From: Haloarcula amylovorans
GTDB taxonomy: Archaea; Halobacteriota; Halobacteria; Halobacteriales; Haloarculaceae
Reading direction: 5' to 3'
DNA: 64,000 nt
NCBI RefSeq assembly: GCF_004681185.1
Contig: NZ_SRIF01000002.1
Location: forward strand, 1,035,994 to 1,099,993
In this document: positions 32,914-42,011 of the stretch, in pieces
Layout: each line of letters begins with the position of its first letter
How positions within the stretch are numbered: the stretch's first letter is position 1
The notes under the pieces: generated by a model
Seen by the model: the letters and a program-made list of their open reading frames with translations, nothing else
Told to the model about the DNA's origin: nothing
Databases searched by the model: none
Program-made: the position numbers and the translations under genes

Positions 32914-34230
32914 TCAGTCACGACGGCGGACGGTCATCTCGACGGGACCGTCGGGGCGGAGGGTGATCGAGGGGGCAAAGGAGAGGTCGTCGTGGGGAGT
33001 GACGGTCCACTCCTGTGCAATGGTCCCTAGGACGAGGCGAGCTTCGAGCATGGCGAAGCGGTCGCCGATACAGCGGCGTGGGCCGCCGCCGAAGGGGAAG
33101 TAGCCGAACTTCGGGAGCGAACTCTCGAACTCGTCGGTCCAGCGTTCCGGGCGGAAGGTCGTGGGGGCGTCGTAGATGCGGTCGTCGTGGTGGACCACCC
33201 ACGGGTGCATCGTGACGGTCGTCCCGGCCGGGATCTCGTAGCCACCCAGGTCGTCGGGCTCGGTGGCTTCCCGGACCAGTTCCCAGACGGGTGGATAGAG
33301 ACGCATGCCTTCCTGAATGGCCTGTTCGGTGTAGGGCAGGTCGTCGAGGTCGGCCATCGTCGGAGTCCGGCCGTCAAGGACATCGTCGAGTTCGGCCTGC
33401 AACTGGGCGCGTTGCTCGGGATTGCGGCCCAGGGCGTGCAGTGTGTAGGTCAGCGTCAGTGCCGTCGTCTCGTGGCCGGCGAGCAGGATGGTGATAATTT
33501 CGTCGCGAACGCGTTCGCGCGTGATGTCCTCGCCCTGTGCCGCGAGGAGGATCGAAACGATATCGTTGCCGTCACCCTCGTCGTGTTTCTCGACGATGCG
33601 GTCGGCAACATCCTCGAGCGTCTGGATGGCGGCCTGATACCGGCGGTTCTCCGGCGTCGGGAGCCAACTGGGTGGATGGTACGGGCGTTCGGCGTAATCC
33701 ATCACGGCTTCGAGCGCGTCGCTGACGTCGCCTTGCTCGTCGGAAACGTCGACATCGAAGAGCGTCTGGGCGGCGATTTCGACGGTGAGGTGCATCATGT
33801 CCTCGTGGATATCACGCGTCTCGCCGTCAGCCCACGTGTCGAGCAGGCGCACGACGCCGTCGGTCATCTGCTCGGAGTACTGTTCGAGCATCCCTGGATG
33901 GAAGGCGGGTTGCATCCGATGGCGCTGCTCACGCCACGCAGACCCCTCGCTCGTGAGCAGCCCCTCGCCGAGCGCGTCACCGAGCGCCTCCTGAAAGAGG
34001 TCGCCCTTGATGTAGGACTGGTTGTGCTGGACGAGTACCTGTTCGACGAGTTCGGGGTCGCTCACCTGATAGATCGTCCTGCCGGCGACCTCGAAGGACG
34101 CCACCGGCCCGTACTCGGTCGCGGTGTCGGTGACGAATCCGAGTCGGTCGCCAGCGAACTGGAGCGTGTTGCCCACGAGTGGGTAGCCGGTCGGGCCGGG
34201 CGGCGTGTCGGTGTGATTCGTCGTTGCCAT
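32914..34230 (-). CDS. Cytochrome P450
   Basis: This 438-residue P450 has TPPGPTGYPLVGN at the start, an AGHETT I-helix, an ExxR in QEGMRLYPP, and the heme motif PFGGGPRRCIG with Cys at about 387. It has no membrane anchor. It is similar in layout to the P450 at 11.8 kb. It lies 58 bases downstream of a Bat-type regulator on the same strand, which may control it. The three-cysteine ferredoxin at 1.7 kb is a candidate donor. Substrate unknown. Confidence 0.93.
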   Translation of the reverse strand: MATTNHTDTPPGPTGYPLVGNTLQFAGDRLGFVTDTATEYGPVASFEVAGRTIYQVSDPELVEQVLVQHNQSYIKGDLFQEALGDALGEGLLTSEGSAWREQRHRMQPAFHPGMLEQYSEQMTDGVVRLLDTWADGETRDIHEDMMHLTVEIAAQTLFDVDVSDEQGDVSDALEAVMDYAERPYHPPSWLPTPENRRYQAAIQTLEDVADRIVEKHDEGDGNDIVSILLAAQGEDITRERVRDEIITILLAGHETTALTLTYTLHALGRNPEQRAQLQAELDDVLDGRTPTMADLDDLPYTEQAIQEGMRLYPPVWELVREATEPDDLGGYEIPAGTTVTMHPWVVHHDDRIYDAPTTFRPERWTDEFESSLPKFGYFPFGGGPRRCIGDRFAMLEARLVLGTIAQEWTVTPHDDLSFAPSITLRPDGPVEMTVRRRD

Positions 34231-34288
34231 TGTGTGTAGAGGAACGTGCCCACGGCCAATCGGCCTACTGCGGGCGAAGACTGGTCAT

Positions 34289-34936
34289 TTAAGACAGACG
34301 GGGGAGCAGGCGGGCCTCGATCTTGCGGAGATGTTCCGATGCGGTGCTCTCGGCGCATTCCGCGGCGGCCGCGACATCCTCGATAGTGGCGGTGCGTGGC
34401 GTCGCGTAATATCCTACGTCGACGGCAGCGTCGAGGACAGTTCGCTGGCGGTCGGTCAGGGCGGAACGAGCGGCGTCGATCTCCGGGTCGTACGCGCCCA
34501 ACTGCTCGATACGGACGTCGGCCGTGGCGTCGGCGGGGAGGTCGTCCATCGCGTCGTGAAGCGCCGCAGACGCACCTGCGATGCGGACCGTCACGCTCTC
34601 GGCTTCGAGTTCGATCGGTAGTTCGACGAGCAGCCGATGACGTTCGACGATCCGCAGTAACTCGGCCAGTTCCGGTCTCGGGTGGGAGTGCACGAAAACG
34701 TACAGATCACCGTTCTCGGTGTCGAAGACATCGTAGGAGATGGCGTCAGCCCACGATTCGAGGTCGGCGACGACGCTGTCACGGGACGCCTCCAGCCGAC
34801 AGAGTTGAACGAGCGTCCCGTCGTGGAGGTAGTTCATATTGCATAGCGTGCCGCGGTCGACGTCGAGCCCGGGAATCAGCGCGTTATCGGTCTCCGACGC
34901 TGGCGTCCGTGGAAAGGTGAGCGTCAGGTACCGCAT
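34289..34936 (-). CDS. Bat-type HTH (HTH_10) transcriptional regulator
   Basis: This 215-residue protein has a C-terminal HTH of the bacterio-opsin activator type (LTDRQRTVLDAAVDVGYYATP, then a helix region to about 211). An N-terminal beta-rich domain of unclear ligand occupies 1-150. The start ATG 34936 gives a domain-sized protein, while the longer frame to 35032 adds a low-quality lead. It is upstream of a P450 gene in the same direction, a common regulator-target arrangement, though regulation is not proven. Confidence 0.85.
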   Translation of the reverse strand: MRYLTLTFPRTPASETDNALIPGLDVDRGTLCNMNYLHDGTLVQLCRLEASRDSVVADLESWADAISYDVFDTENGDLYVFVHSHPRPELAELLRIVERHRLLVELPIELEAESVTVRIAGASAALHDAMDDLPADATADVRIEQLGAYDPEIDAARSALTDRQRTVLDAAVDVGYYATPRTATIEDVAAAAECAESTASEHLRKIEARLLPRLS

Positions 34937-35268
34937 ATCTGTGGTTGGATCGGCCACCCCAATACACTGTCGCTGGGTTCGAGCCATATGGAGAGTCTGC
35001 GGGCGGCAGGGCGTGAGACAGTTCGAGGACACCTACGCCACACCGGTGGACGCGAGTCTACGACGTTCGTTCACTGTTCCTCGAAAATGTATGGATAGAA
35101 CGTCGGCCTCGGCACTCATAGGGTTCGTCACCGCCGCGGAGTCACCGGGGCTCGGAACGCGCTGTCGTCATCGGCCGGGCGATTCTACCGGACGCGGCGG
35201 CAAGACGGTTGCCCCTCGGGGACGCACGGGAGAACAAACGATAAACCCGGGGAGTCCCTTCCGCCGGT
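34937..35268. other. 332-base divergent intergenic region
   Basis: This region lies between the minus-strand Bat-type regulator and the plus-strand thiol-oxidoreductase lipoprotein gene. An ACGATAAACC element near 35236-35246 is probably the latter's TATA box. I see no RNA gene or protein-coding frame in the rest. Confidence 0.55.
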
Positions 35269-35922
35269 ATGCAGCGACGACGTTTCTTGGCGCTCTCGGG
35301 GGCGGGGTTCGCCAGCGGGTTCGCGGGCTGTGGGGGGAGCGAGGCGACGGGGGAATCCATCGAGGACCATCCCGCGGCTGCGGGCCTCGACGCCCAACCG
35401 CGACAGGGGGACCTCGACGGGCACGTCGTGCTGACGTTCGAGGACCCCTCCTGTGAGCGGTGTGCGGCGTTCCACGCGGAGACGGTGCCACAGATACTGT
35501 CGAACCTCGTCGACCCGGGACTCGGTGCGTACGTCGTGCGGATGTACCCCGTCGTGTTCCCGTGGGGTGAGCCGGCGAGCCAGGCGCTGGAGGCGACCTA
35601 CGCCCGCGACGATGCCGCGTTCTGGTCGCTGTTGGGCCACTACTTCGAGAATCGCTCTCAGTTCTCCGCCGAGAACGTCCTCGACCGGACGGGGGCGTTC
35701 CTGCGCGAGACGACGAGCCTCGACGCGGAGGCGGTCGTCAGCGACGCCGAGAACCGAGCGTACGCCGACGCGGTTCGAGCCGACGTGGACGCCGCAAAAG
35801 CGGCGGAACTGGGCGAGACGACGCCGGTCGTCCTCCTCTTTCAGAACGGCGAGTTCGTCACGAAGGTCAACGGGAGCGTCAGCTACGAGGTGGTCGCGGA
35901 GGCGCTGGGTGAGGCGACGTGA
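35269..35922 (+). CDS. DsbA-like thiol oxidoreductase lipoprotein
   Basis: This 217-residue exported protein has an RR-containing N-region (MQRRRFLALSG), a short hydrophobic stretch and a lipobox FAGC with Cys21, indicating Tat export and lipid anchoring outside the cell. The thioredoxin-fold domain (45-215) has C62-ER-C65 and a later ETTPVVLLF segment with the expected cis-proline. It would form or rearrange disulfides in secreted proteins. The next gene overlaps its stop codon by 4 bases (GTGA), implying a shared pathway. Confidence 0.88.
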   Translation: MQRRRFLALSGAGFASGFAGCGGSEATGESIEDHPAAAGLDAQPRQGDLDGHVVLTFEDPSCERCAAFHAETVPQILSNLVDPGLGAYVVRMYPVVFPWGEPASQALEATYARDDAAFWSLLGHYFENRSQFSAENVLDRTGAFLRETTSLDAEAVVSDAENRAYADAVRADVDAAKAAELGETTPVVLLFQNGEFVTKVNGSVSYEVVAEALGEAT

Positions 35923-36524
35923 CGCGGGGCTGGCGTCGCTCCCTGCGCCCGCCGGTCTCCCGGAGCGATTGGCGGCTGATGGGCCGAACCGCCAGGCTCG
36001 TCCTCACGCTGCCGACGTACGCTGCCCTTGCCGTCCTCGTCGCCGTCGCCTCGCTGACGGCCTTCGTCGTCTCGCTGAACGTCCCGCTGGTGATAGATCT
36101 CGTCGTCGGCGGGTCGCTTCCGCTCGAAAGCCGGCTGACCGTTCTCTCGGAACTGTACCCCTTCGTCGGCACCTTCTTCCATCCAGCACAGGGTCTCTTG
36201 TTGGTGGTCGTCGCGGTGCTGACCGGCGTCGACGTGGCGATGGCGACCTATCACTTCCGAGAGCACGGCGTCGCCATCAGACAGGGCGGGGCCGGCGCGG
36301 CCGGTGTCCTCTTGGGGACGCTGGGCGCGGGGTGTGCGGCTTGTGGGTCGGCGGTCCTGCTCGGACTGCTTTCGCTACTGGGGGTCTCCGCCTCGCTCGT
36401 CTTCTTGCCGCTCAACGGATTAGAGTTCGCGCTGGGCGCGCTCGTGGTCCTCACGCTCTCGATTCACTGGCTCGCAGACGGAATGCGCGGCGGCGAGATA
36501 AACGGCTGTCCGGTCGAAGTCTGA
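35919..36524 (+). CDS. Membrane protein with a buried cysteine pair
   Basis: This 201-residue protein starts at GTG 35919, overlapping the DsbA-like gene by 4 bases. It has four likely helices (about 28-53, 84-107, 125-153, 156-182). Cys139 and Cys142 in GAGCAACGSAVL sit within a helix near the membrane surface, so a redox function with the lipoprotein is possible. A further Cys197 is near the C-terminus. It is not a canonical DsbB or VKOR by length or motif. I do not recognise the family. Confidence 0.75.
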   Translation: MTRGWRRSLRPPVSRSDWRLMGRTARLVLTLPTYAALAVLVAVASLTAFVVSLNVPLVIDLVVGGSLPLESRLTVLSELYPFVGTFFHPAQGLLLVVVAVLTGVDVAMATYHFREHGVAIRQGGAGAAGVLLGTLGAGCAACGSAVLLGLLSLLGVSASLVFLPLNGLEFALGALVVLTLSIHWLADGMRGGEINGCPVEV

Positions 36525-36536
36525 CTGCTCGCCCGG

Positions 36537-37724
36537 TCAGTTCGTCGTCGTGATCTCGACGACGTCTCGATGATCAAGTTTCGTGTCGGCCCCGACCTGC
36601 CGACCGGAGCGCACGTCGTGAGCGTGGAGGAACCCCTCGCCGATGTCGGTGTGCAGGAAGTACGCGAAGTCCTCGGCCGTCGAGCCATCAGGGAGGACGA
36701 AACAGTCCTGTAAGAAGGTGCCGTCCTCCTGTGGCTTTCGAGCGCCGGGGAAGACGGCGATCGCACCCAACTCCTCGAACAGCGCGGTTTCGAGCGCCCG
36801 CTGGACGCCGGTCCCCTCGAACTCGGTGACGAACTCCCGGATCTGTTCGAGGCCGGCAGCCTTCTCTTCGGGGAGGTCCGCCGTGACTTCAAAGTCGGCG
36901 TCGCCGGGCCGATAGTCGAGAACGCCCTGTTCGTCGCCGTTCTTCAGCGCTTTCTCGGCATGGGCGGAGACGGGGACGAACGTCAGGTGTTCATAGTCGG
37001 AGTCCTCGGTGATCTCGGCCCAGTTTTCCTGTGCCGCTTCGGCGTCCATCTTGTTGGCCGCGATGACCATCGGCTTCGTGCGGATGCGAATCTCGCGGGC
37101 CAGCGCCTCCCGGTCCTCGTCGTCCCACTCGTCGGGGTCCAGTTCTAGATCCAGCGCGAGGACGACCTGTTTAATCTTGTCTTCGTTGATCTTGAACGCC
37201 GACATCTGCTCTGCGAGGTCGGCCTCGATGGCTTTGTCCTCGCCGTGATACCCCGAGCGGTAGCGCTCGATACCCTTCTCCAAGATGTCTAAGTACCACA
37301 TGTCGAGTTCGTTCTCCAGGAACTCGATGTCCTCGCGCGGGTCGTGGTCCTCGGTTGGTTCGCCCTCCAGGTCCGTCTCGCCGGTGAAGTCGACGACGTG
37401 GACGAGCACGTCGGCCTCGTTGAGGTCCGAGAGGAACTGGTTGCCGAGCCCCTTTCCTTCGTGGGCACCAGGGACGAGCCCGGCGACGTCGACGAGTTTC
37501 GTCGGGACGAACCGCACGCCCTCGGTGCAGTAGCCGTGGTTGGGCGTACAGCTGTGTTCGAACTCCGGAGCGGCACAGTCGACGCGAACGTACGCTTCGC
37601 CCATCGACGGGTCGATGGTCGTGAAAGGGTATGCGCCCTCGGGCACGTCGTTCATCGTCGCCGCATTGAAGAAGGTGGACTTGCCGACGGAGGGTTTGCC
37701 GACGAGTCCGATCTTGTAGCTCAT
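36537..37724 (-). CDS. YchF/Ygr210-type P-loop GTPase/ATPase
   Basis: This 395-residue Obg-related GTP- or ATP-binding protein has Walker A GKPSVGKST (residues 9-17), a DVAGLVPGAHEGKGLG switch region and ANKMD. A C-terminal TGS-like domain (about 310-395) follows. The length is that of the archaeal/eukaryotic Ygr210 group. Relatives bind ribosomes or take part in stress responses. It is monocistronic and convergent with the thiol-oxidoreductase pair. Confidence 0.92.
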   Translation of the reverse strand: MSYKIGLVGKPSVGKSTFFNAATMNDVPEGAYPFTTIDPSMGEAYVRVDCAAPEFEHSCTPNHGYCTEGVRFVPTKLVDVAGLVPGAHEGKGLGNQFLSDLNEADVLVHVVDFTGETDLEGEPTEDHDPREDIEFLENELDMWYLDILEKGIERYRSGYHGEDKAIEADLAEQMSAFKINEDKIKQVVLALDLELDPDEWDDEDREALAREIRIRTKPMVIAANKMDAEAAQENWAEITEDSDYEHLTFVPVSAHAEKALKNGDEQGVLDYRPGDADFEVTADLPEEKAAGLEQIREFVTEFEGTGVQRALETALFEELGAIAVFPGARKPQEDGTFLQDCFVLPDGSTAEDFAYFLHTDIGEGFLHAHDVRSGRQVGADTKLDHRDVVEITTTN

Positions 37725-37933
37725 TGAGAGGTACCAAGCGAATGAGCGGCTAAAACGTTGCCAAACGAACGGAGAGCGTGTGAGAGTGGCTAGCGAGGTC
37801 TGAGCGGTAATGCAGACCCTCGAAGCAGAAGCGAGGACACTCGGTAGAGCGGGGAGAGCGAGGCGCGACGATCACGCTACTGCTCGCGTATCACTCCGTT
37901 CTCCGCTCGCTGTTCGGGAGTCTTTGCTTCGTC

Positions 37934-37980
37934 GTCGGGTGGCATTGCCGCCCGACTGCCCGAGGGAGCGCCAGTCCCTC
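37934..37980 (-). terminator. Two hairpins downstream of the GNAT gene
   Basis: Stem 1 is 37934-37956 (GTCGGGTGGC/GCCGCCCGAC, one G-T pair) and stem 2 is 37962-37980 (GAGGGA/TCCCTC). They lie 5 to 50 bases past the minus-strand GNAT stop. They could act in termination or 3'-end stability. No long oligo-U run follows. Confidence 0.4.
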
Positions 37981-37985
37981 GCTGC

Positions 37986-38492
37986 TCAGACCCTCGCTAA
38001 CGACAGTTCGTACACGTTCACTGGCAGTTCTTTCCCGCCGAGACGGGCAGTACGCTCGCCGACGTGGTCGAAGTGGGTTCGGTAGAAGGCGTTGCCGACC
38101 TCGTTGTCGACCAAGACCTCGTCACGAATCGTTCGCACGGAGAGGCTTTTCAGGTGTTTCTTCCCGCGCTCTAGCAGTTCGCTGCCGATTCCCTCGCCCC
38201 AGTAATCGGGGTGGACGTAGAGGTCTAAGTCGCCGATGCCGACGGGGTCGGTCATCCCGCAACTGGCGTACCCAACGACATCGTCGTCGACCGTCGCCAC
38301 GAACAGACCGATATCGTCTACGTCGATCATCCGTTCGAGGACGTTCCGGGCGTACCCCTCCGAGAGATGCGTGTCGACGGCCTCCTCACCGAGAATGTCG
38401 TCGTAGACGGCGTGCCACGCGGCGTGTGCCACCTGCTGAATCGCGGTAATATCGTGTTCGGTCGCTGGCCGAACGCTAATCTGGAATGACAT
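37986..38492 (-). CDS. GNAT-family N-acetyltransferase
   Basis: This 168-residue acetyltransferase starts MSFQISVRPATEHDITAIQQ. The acetyl-CoA-binding motif A is VHPDYWGEGIGSELLERGKK, with the Q/RxxGxG/A signature as EGIGSE. It transfers an acetyl group to an amine on an unknown small molecule or protein. The ATG at 38492 is chosen because the long upstream frame to 38669 is low-quality sequence. It is cytoplasmic and probably monocistronic. Confidence 0.88.
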   Translation of the reverse strand: MSFQISVRPATEHDITAIQQVAHAAWHAVYDDILGEEAVDTHLSEGYARNVLERMIDVDDIGLFVATVDDDVVGYASCGMTDPVGIGDLDLYVHPDYWGEGIGSELLERGKKHLKSLSVRTIRDEVLVDNEVGNAFYRTHFDHVGERTARLGGKELPVNVYELSLARV

Positions 38493-38563
38493 ATGTGAAC
38501 GTATGACTCGGACGACCATAGAACTACGCCTGGTCGCTGGACCGCTCAGCGTTCGATTAGCCG

Positions 38564-39568
38564 CTACTCCCCAGCGCGTTCGCGGGCCGCGGCGACGACC
38601 AGTGGCAGCGTGATGGTCGCGTCGGCGTAGACGCTCACGTTGCGGGCGTCCTTCTCCAGTTTCCCCCACGAGCGCGCTTCGTCAAGCGTCGCGCCAGACA
38701 GCCCGCCCGTGTTCGAGGGGTCCATCGTCAACTGGACGGCATAGTCGTAGGCGTCCGGCGAGACGAGCATCGTCTGGAGCGTGTAGTTCTTCGGGACGCC
38801 GCCGCCGACGAGCATCGCGCCCGCGCTGTCGGCCTCGTAGGCGATGTCCGTGATGTCGGTCATGTCGGCGAGCGCATCGACGGTGAACTCGCTGGTCTGG
38901 GAGTACATCCACGCCTGCAGACCCAACACTGAGTCCTGAAACGCCGGGCAGTACACCGGCACGTCGTTCTCGTAGGCGGCCGCGAGCACGCCCGCGTCCT
39001 CGGCCACGTCGTCGCGCTCGTTGACCTCGCTGTTGGCCCGGCCCAGTTCCTCGGTCATGCGCTGGATGGAGACCGGACTCGCCGCTTCCAGTTCGGAGAA
39101 CACCTCCTCACGCAGGTGATTCTCGAACAGCGCGAAGTGCTCCTGGGGAAGGTAGACGTTGTAGATGCGGTCGACGCCCTCGTCACGGAGCGTCTCGTCG
39201 TGTTCGCGCTCGGTCTTCTCGGGAGGCGTAACCTCGCCGTGGTGGTGTTTCCCGCCGATGGCCTCGATGCTGTCGTGGGTGCAGTTCGCGCCCGTCGTCA
39301 CCAGCACGTCGATGTGGCCGTCCCGAATCAACTCGGAGACGATAGCGCGCATCCCCGAGGGGACCATCGCGCCGGCCAGTCCGAAGAACGTCGTCACGTC
39401 CTCGTCTAACATCTCGGCGTAGATGTCGACGGCCTCGTGGAGGTCGTTCGCGCCGATTCCGGCCTCGCCGTAGCTCTCGGCCAGCTCGCCGACGGTCATC
39501 CCCGCGCGGGCCTCCGCGTGGCCGATGGGGTCGTGTCTGAACGTCTCGCGGTCCTCGTGGTCGCTCAT
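38564..39568 (-). CDS. dys: Deoxyhypusine synthase
   Basis: This 334-residue enzyme transfers the aminobutyl part of spermidine (or agmatine in haloarchaea) to a lysine of translation factor aIF5A. The DHS pattern includes GLAGAMVPSGMRAIVSEL (NAD-binding region), VTTGANCTHD and GGGVPKNYTLQT, with the catalytic lysine at about K260. The start MSDHEDRETF (39568) fits the family; the frame extends to 39661. It is divergent from the DUF2240 gene. Confidence 0.95.
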   Translation of the reverse strand: MSDHEDRETFRHDPIGHAEARAGMTVGELAESYGEAGIGANDLHEAVDIYAEMLDEDVTTFFGLAGAMVPSGMRAIVSELIRDGHIDVLVTTGANCTHDSIEAIGGKHHHGEVTPPEKTEREHDETLRDEGVDRIYNVYLPQEHFALFENHLREEVFSELEAASPVSIQRMTEELGRANSEVNERDDVAEDAGVLAAAYENDVPVYCPAFQDSVLGLQAWMYSQTSEFTVDALADMTDITDIAYEADSAGAMLVGGGVPKNYTLQTMLVSPDAYDYAVQLTMDPSNTGGLSGATLDEARSWGKLEKDARNVSVYADATITLPLVVAAARERAGE

Positions 39569-39694
39569 TGCTCCCCTCTGGTCCGGCCGATGGCTTGAAC
39601 GACGCGGTTCGTATCGAACGTGCGACGCCGACGCGCGCCGGGTAGCCGCCACCAACCGCAACCGTTACGCCCTGCCCGCGTCGTTCCCGGAACG

Positions 39695-40135
39695 ATGAGT
39701 CTGAAGACGGCCGTGGCCGCGCCGTTCCGCCAGCGTGGCACCGACCGAATGGCCGAGAGCGAGTTCGTCGTCGCCCTGTCGTTAGACCGGAGTTGGTTCT
39801 CACCGGACCAAGCGAAGACGCTCGTCGACGTCGCTGCCAGTGAGGGCCTCGTCGAGCGAGCGGACGACGCCCTCGCGGTCACGTTCGACGCCGCGGCGGT
39901 GGACGTGCCAGAGGGATTCGTGCCGAGCGAGGACATTCTCCGCTCTCGGTCGACGTTCGAGCGGATTCTGGACGCTGTCGTCGAAAGCGGCGTCGAGAAA
40001 CAGGACGCCGTCGCTGGCATCAACTCGCTGCAGTCGGATCTCGGCGTGACGCTGGAGGCTGCGGCGGTAGTCTACGCCCGCGGCGAGGGCGTGGCCGTCG
40101 AGGATATCGCGGCCAATGCACGGGAGGAACTCTGA
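39695..40135 (+). CDS. DUF2240 family protein
   Basis: This 146-residue protein (MSLKTAVAAPFRQRGTDRMA...) is predicted helical, with a short winged-helix-like part (residues 20-60) and a helical C-terminus ending ANAREEL. It matches the archaeal DUF2240 group in length and start. Function is not known. The start 39695 avoids a low-quality lead from 39620. Its stop overlaps the next start by one base (TGATG), suggesting translational coupling. Confidence 0.8.
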   Translation: MSLKTAVAAPFRQRGTDRMAESEFVVALSLDRSWFSPDQAKTLVDVAASEGLVERADDALAVTFDAAAVDVPEGFVPSEDILRSRSTFERILDAVVESGVEKQDAVAGINSLQSDLGVTLEAAAVVYARGEGVAVEDIAANAREEL

Positions 40136-40503
40136 TGGTCGAAGACCAAATCACCGACGGCAAACGCATCGCACAGCTGCTCGCTTCTGAGTTGACTGGA
40201 CTAGAACGCGGTCCGCTCGCCGACGTTTCGGTCGTGGACGCCGACCGGGACGTGGAACCGACGGCCGACGGCGCGTTCGCGTTCGGTATCGAAGCCGACG
40301 GCCAGTCGCTCGGCGAAGTCCACGTCACGCCCAACACCGCACGGCTGACGCTGACAGAGCAACGGGACGTAGACTTCGACAGAGCGGACGTGACGGTCGA
40401 AGAATCGAACGGGGACACCAGCCAGAAGGCGGTCGTCGTCGCACATAGCGGGGCCGCGGCCAAGGCGTTGGTCGACGTGCTCGCTGACGGACTCGACCGT
40501 TAG
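40135..40503 (+). CDS. Haloarchaeal conserved hypothetical protein
   Basis: This 122-residue, acidic, soluble alpha/beta protein (MVEDQITDGKRIAQLLASEL...) overlaps the DUF2240 gene by one base. The central region reads as beta strands and the C-terminus as a helix (SGAAAKALVDVLADGL). No motif is recognised. Coupling to DUF2240 suggests they function together. Its stop also overlaps the convergent membrane gene's stop. Confidence 0.7.
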   Translation: MVEDQITDGKRIAQLLASELTGLERGPLADVSVVDADRDVEPTADGAFAFGIEADGQSLGEVHVTPNTARLTLTEQRDVDFDRADVTVEESNGDTSQKAVVVAHSGAAAKALVDVLADGLDR

Positions 40504-40976
40504 GCCGGTTCGCCCAGCGTCTCGGCAGTCCACGCGACGAATCCGGTGAGCACGAGCGCCGACCCGACGAACGCCATCGTCGCGGCCGTCGCCAACACGA
40601 GTAGGGAGAGCCCCAGCGGAGAGCCGAGTGCCATCACGACGGGCGCGAGCGTGATACAGAGCGCGCCAATCGCGACCGCGCGGCGCTGTTTCGTCGAGAG
40701 GTTCACACCGATGTGAAATCGCGAGTCTGACGGCGGTTCGGCCGCCGCCAGTCCGAGGCTGAACAGCGGGACGCCGACGAAGACGAGCGTCGCGGCGACC
40801 GCGTTCGACCAGAAGGTCCACTGTCCGGTGGTGGGCGCGAGCGACAGTGACGCACCGAGTGCCAGCAACACGGTCCCACCGAGCACGCCGAACGGTCGCA
40901 GTCGCGGGTCTTCGAGCGTCTGCCCCACGTCGGGCAGTGTCTCCGCGACGTGACCGACGTCGAGGGAACGGTCCAT
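40500..40976 (-). CDS. Four-helix membrane protein of unknown function
   Basis: This 158-residue protein has hydrophobic segments at about 32-51, 60-82, 102-122 and 127-150, with a hydrophilic N-terminal lead. The ATG 40976 (MDRSLDVGHV) is preferred to an upstream start at 41003. It ends overlapping the stop of the convergent hypothetical gene by 4 bases. It looks like a haloarchaeal conserved membrane protein with no assigned function. Confidence 0.7.
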   Translation of the reverse strand: MDRSLDVGHVAETLPDVGQTLEDPRLRPFGVLGGTVLLALGASLSLAPTTGQWTFWSNAVAATLVFVGVPLFSLGLAAAEPPSDSRFHIGVNLSTKQRRAVAIGALCITLAPVVMALGSPLGLSLLVLATAATMAFVGSALVLTGFVAWTAETLGEPA

Positions 40977-41101
40977 GACGCTCGCTTTCACCTCCTCTCT
41001 CAAATAGCCGCGGGGCCAGTTCTCAAATGTGATTTTGGGTGGTCGTTGACTGGCACTGAGAGAGGGAAACGCTTGTATTCGTCCCCGTCGCCGCGCTACC
41101 T

Positions 41102-41929
41102 ATGCAGTTCTTCGACCGTCTCGACGACCGCATCGCGGCCGCCGACTCCGTCGTCTCCGTGGGGCTAGACCCCGACCCCGACCGCCTCCCCGAGAGCGTG
41201 CAAGACGCGGACCTCCCGCGCTGGCAGTTCAATCGCCGCATCATCGACGCGACCCACGAACACGCTGCCTGCTACAAGCCAAACGCCGCGTTCTACGAGG
41301 ACCCCGACGGCTGGCGCGCGCTCCGAGAGACCATCGCTTACGCTCACGGAAAGGACGTGCCGGTTCTCTTAGACGCCAAGCGCGGCGACATCGGCAACAC
41401 GGCCCGCCAGTACGCGACGATTTTAGAAGACGACCACGGCCCTGCCGCGGACGCCATCACCGTCAATCCGTACCTCGGTCGAGACTCGCTGGAACCGTTC
41501 CTCCAGCACGAGAAGAAGGGTATCTTCGTCCTCGGTCGCACCTCGAATCCTGGCGGTGCCGACTTACAAGACCTAGAACTGGCCTCCGGCGAGAAACTGT
41601 ACGAACGCGTCGTCCACCTCGCGGATCTCTGGAACGACAACGGCAACGTCGGGCTCGTCGTCGGCGCGACCGCGCCCGAGGAACTCGAAGCGATACGCGA
41701 ACTCGTCCCCGACATCCCGTTTCTCGTCCCCGGCGTCGGCGCGCAGGGCGGCGACGCCGAGGCCGCCGTCGAGCATGGCCTCGCCGACGGCGTCGGCCTC
41801 GTCAACTCCTCGCGCGGCATCATCTTCGCCGGCGAGGACGTGACTAACCGCGGGGCTCCGGAGAAGTTCTTCGAGGCCGCCGGTCAGTCGGCGAAACAAC
41901 TCAAGACGAAACTGAACCAGTTCCGCTGA
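41102..41929 (+). CDS. pyrF: Orotidine 5'-phosphate decarboxylase
   Basis: This 275-residue enzyme decarboxylates OMP to UMP, the last step of pyrimidine synthesis. LLDAKRGDIGNTARQYA holds the catalytic Lys and Asp (D-x-K-x-x-D). DAITVNPYLGRDSLEPF, GATAPEEL and PGVGAQGGD agree with the long-form (type 2) OMP decarboxylase. It is a TIM barrel without a membrane segment and stands alone here. Confidence 0.95.
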   Translation: MQFFDRLDDRIAAADSVVSVGLDPDPDRLPESVQDADLPRWQFNRRIIDATHEHAACYKPNAAFYEDPDGWRALRETIAYAHGKDVPVLLDAKRGDIGNTARQYATILEDDHGPAADAITVNPYLGRDSLEPFLQHEKKGIFVLGRTSNPGGADLQDLELASGEKLYERVVHLADLWNDNGNVGLVVGATAPEELEAIRELVPDIPFLVPGVGAQGGDAEAAVEHGLADGVGLVNSSRGIIFAGEDVTNRGAPEKFFEAAGQSAKQLKTKLNQFR

Positions 41930-42011
41930 GACGGACTGCCATGGCTCTTTCCAGGCCAGCTGTACGGCATCGTGCGGTCGACCAGCACCGAACTACAGCA
42001 GTCCGTCCAAC

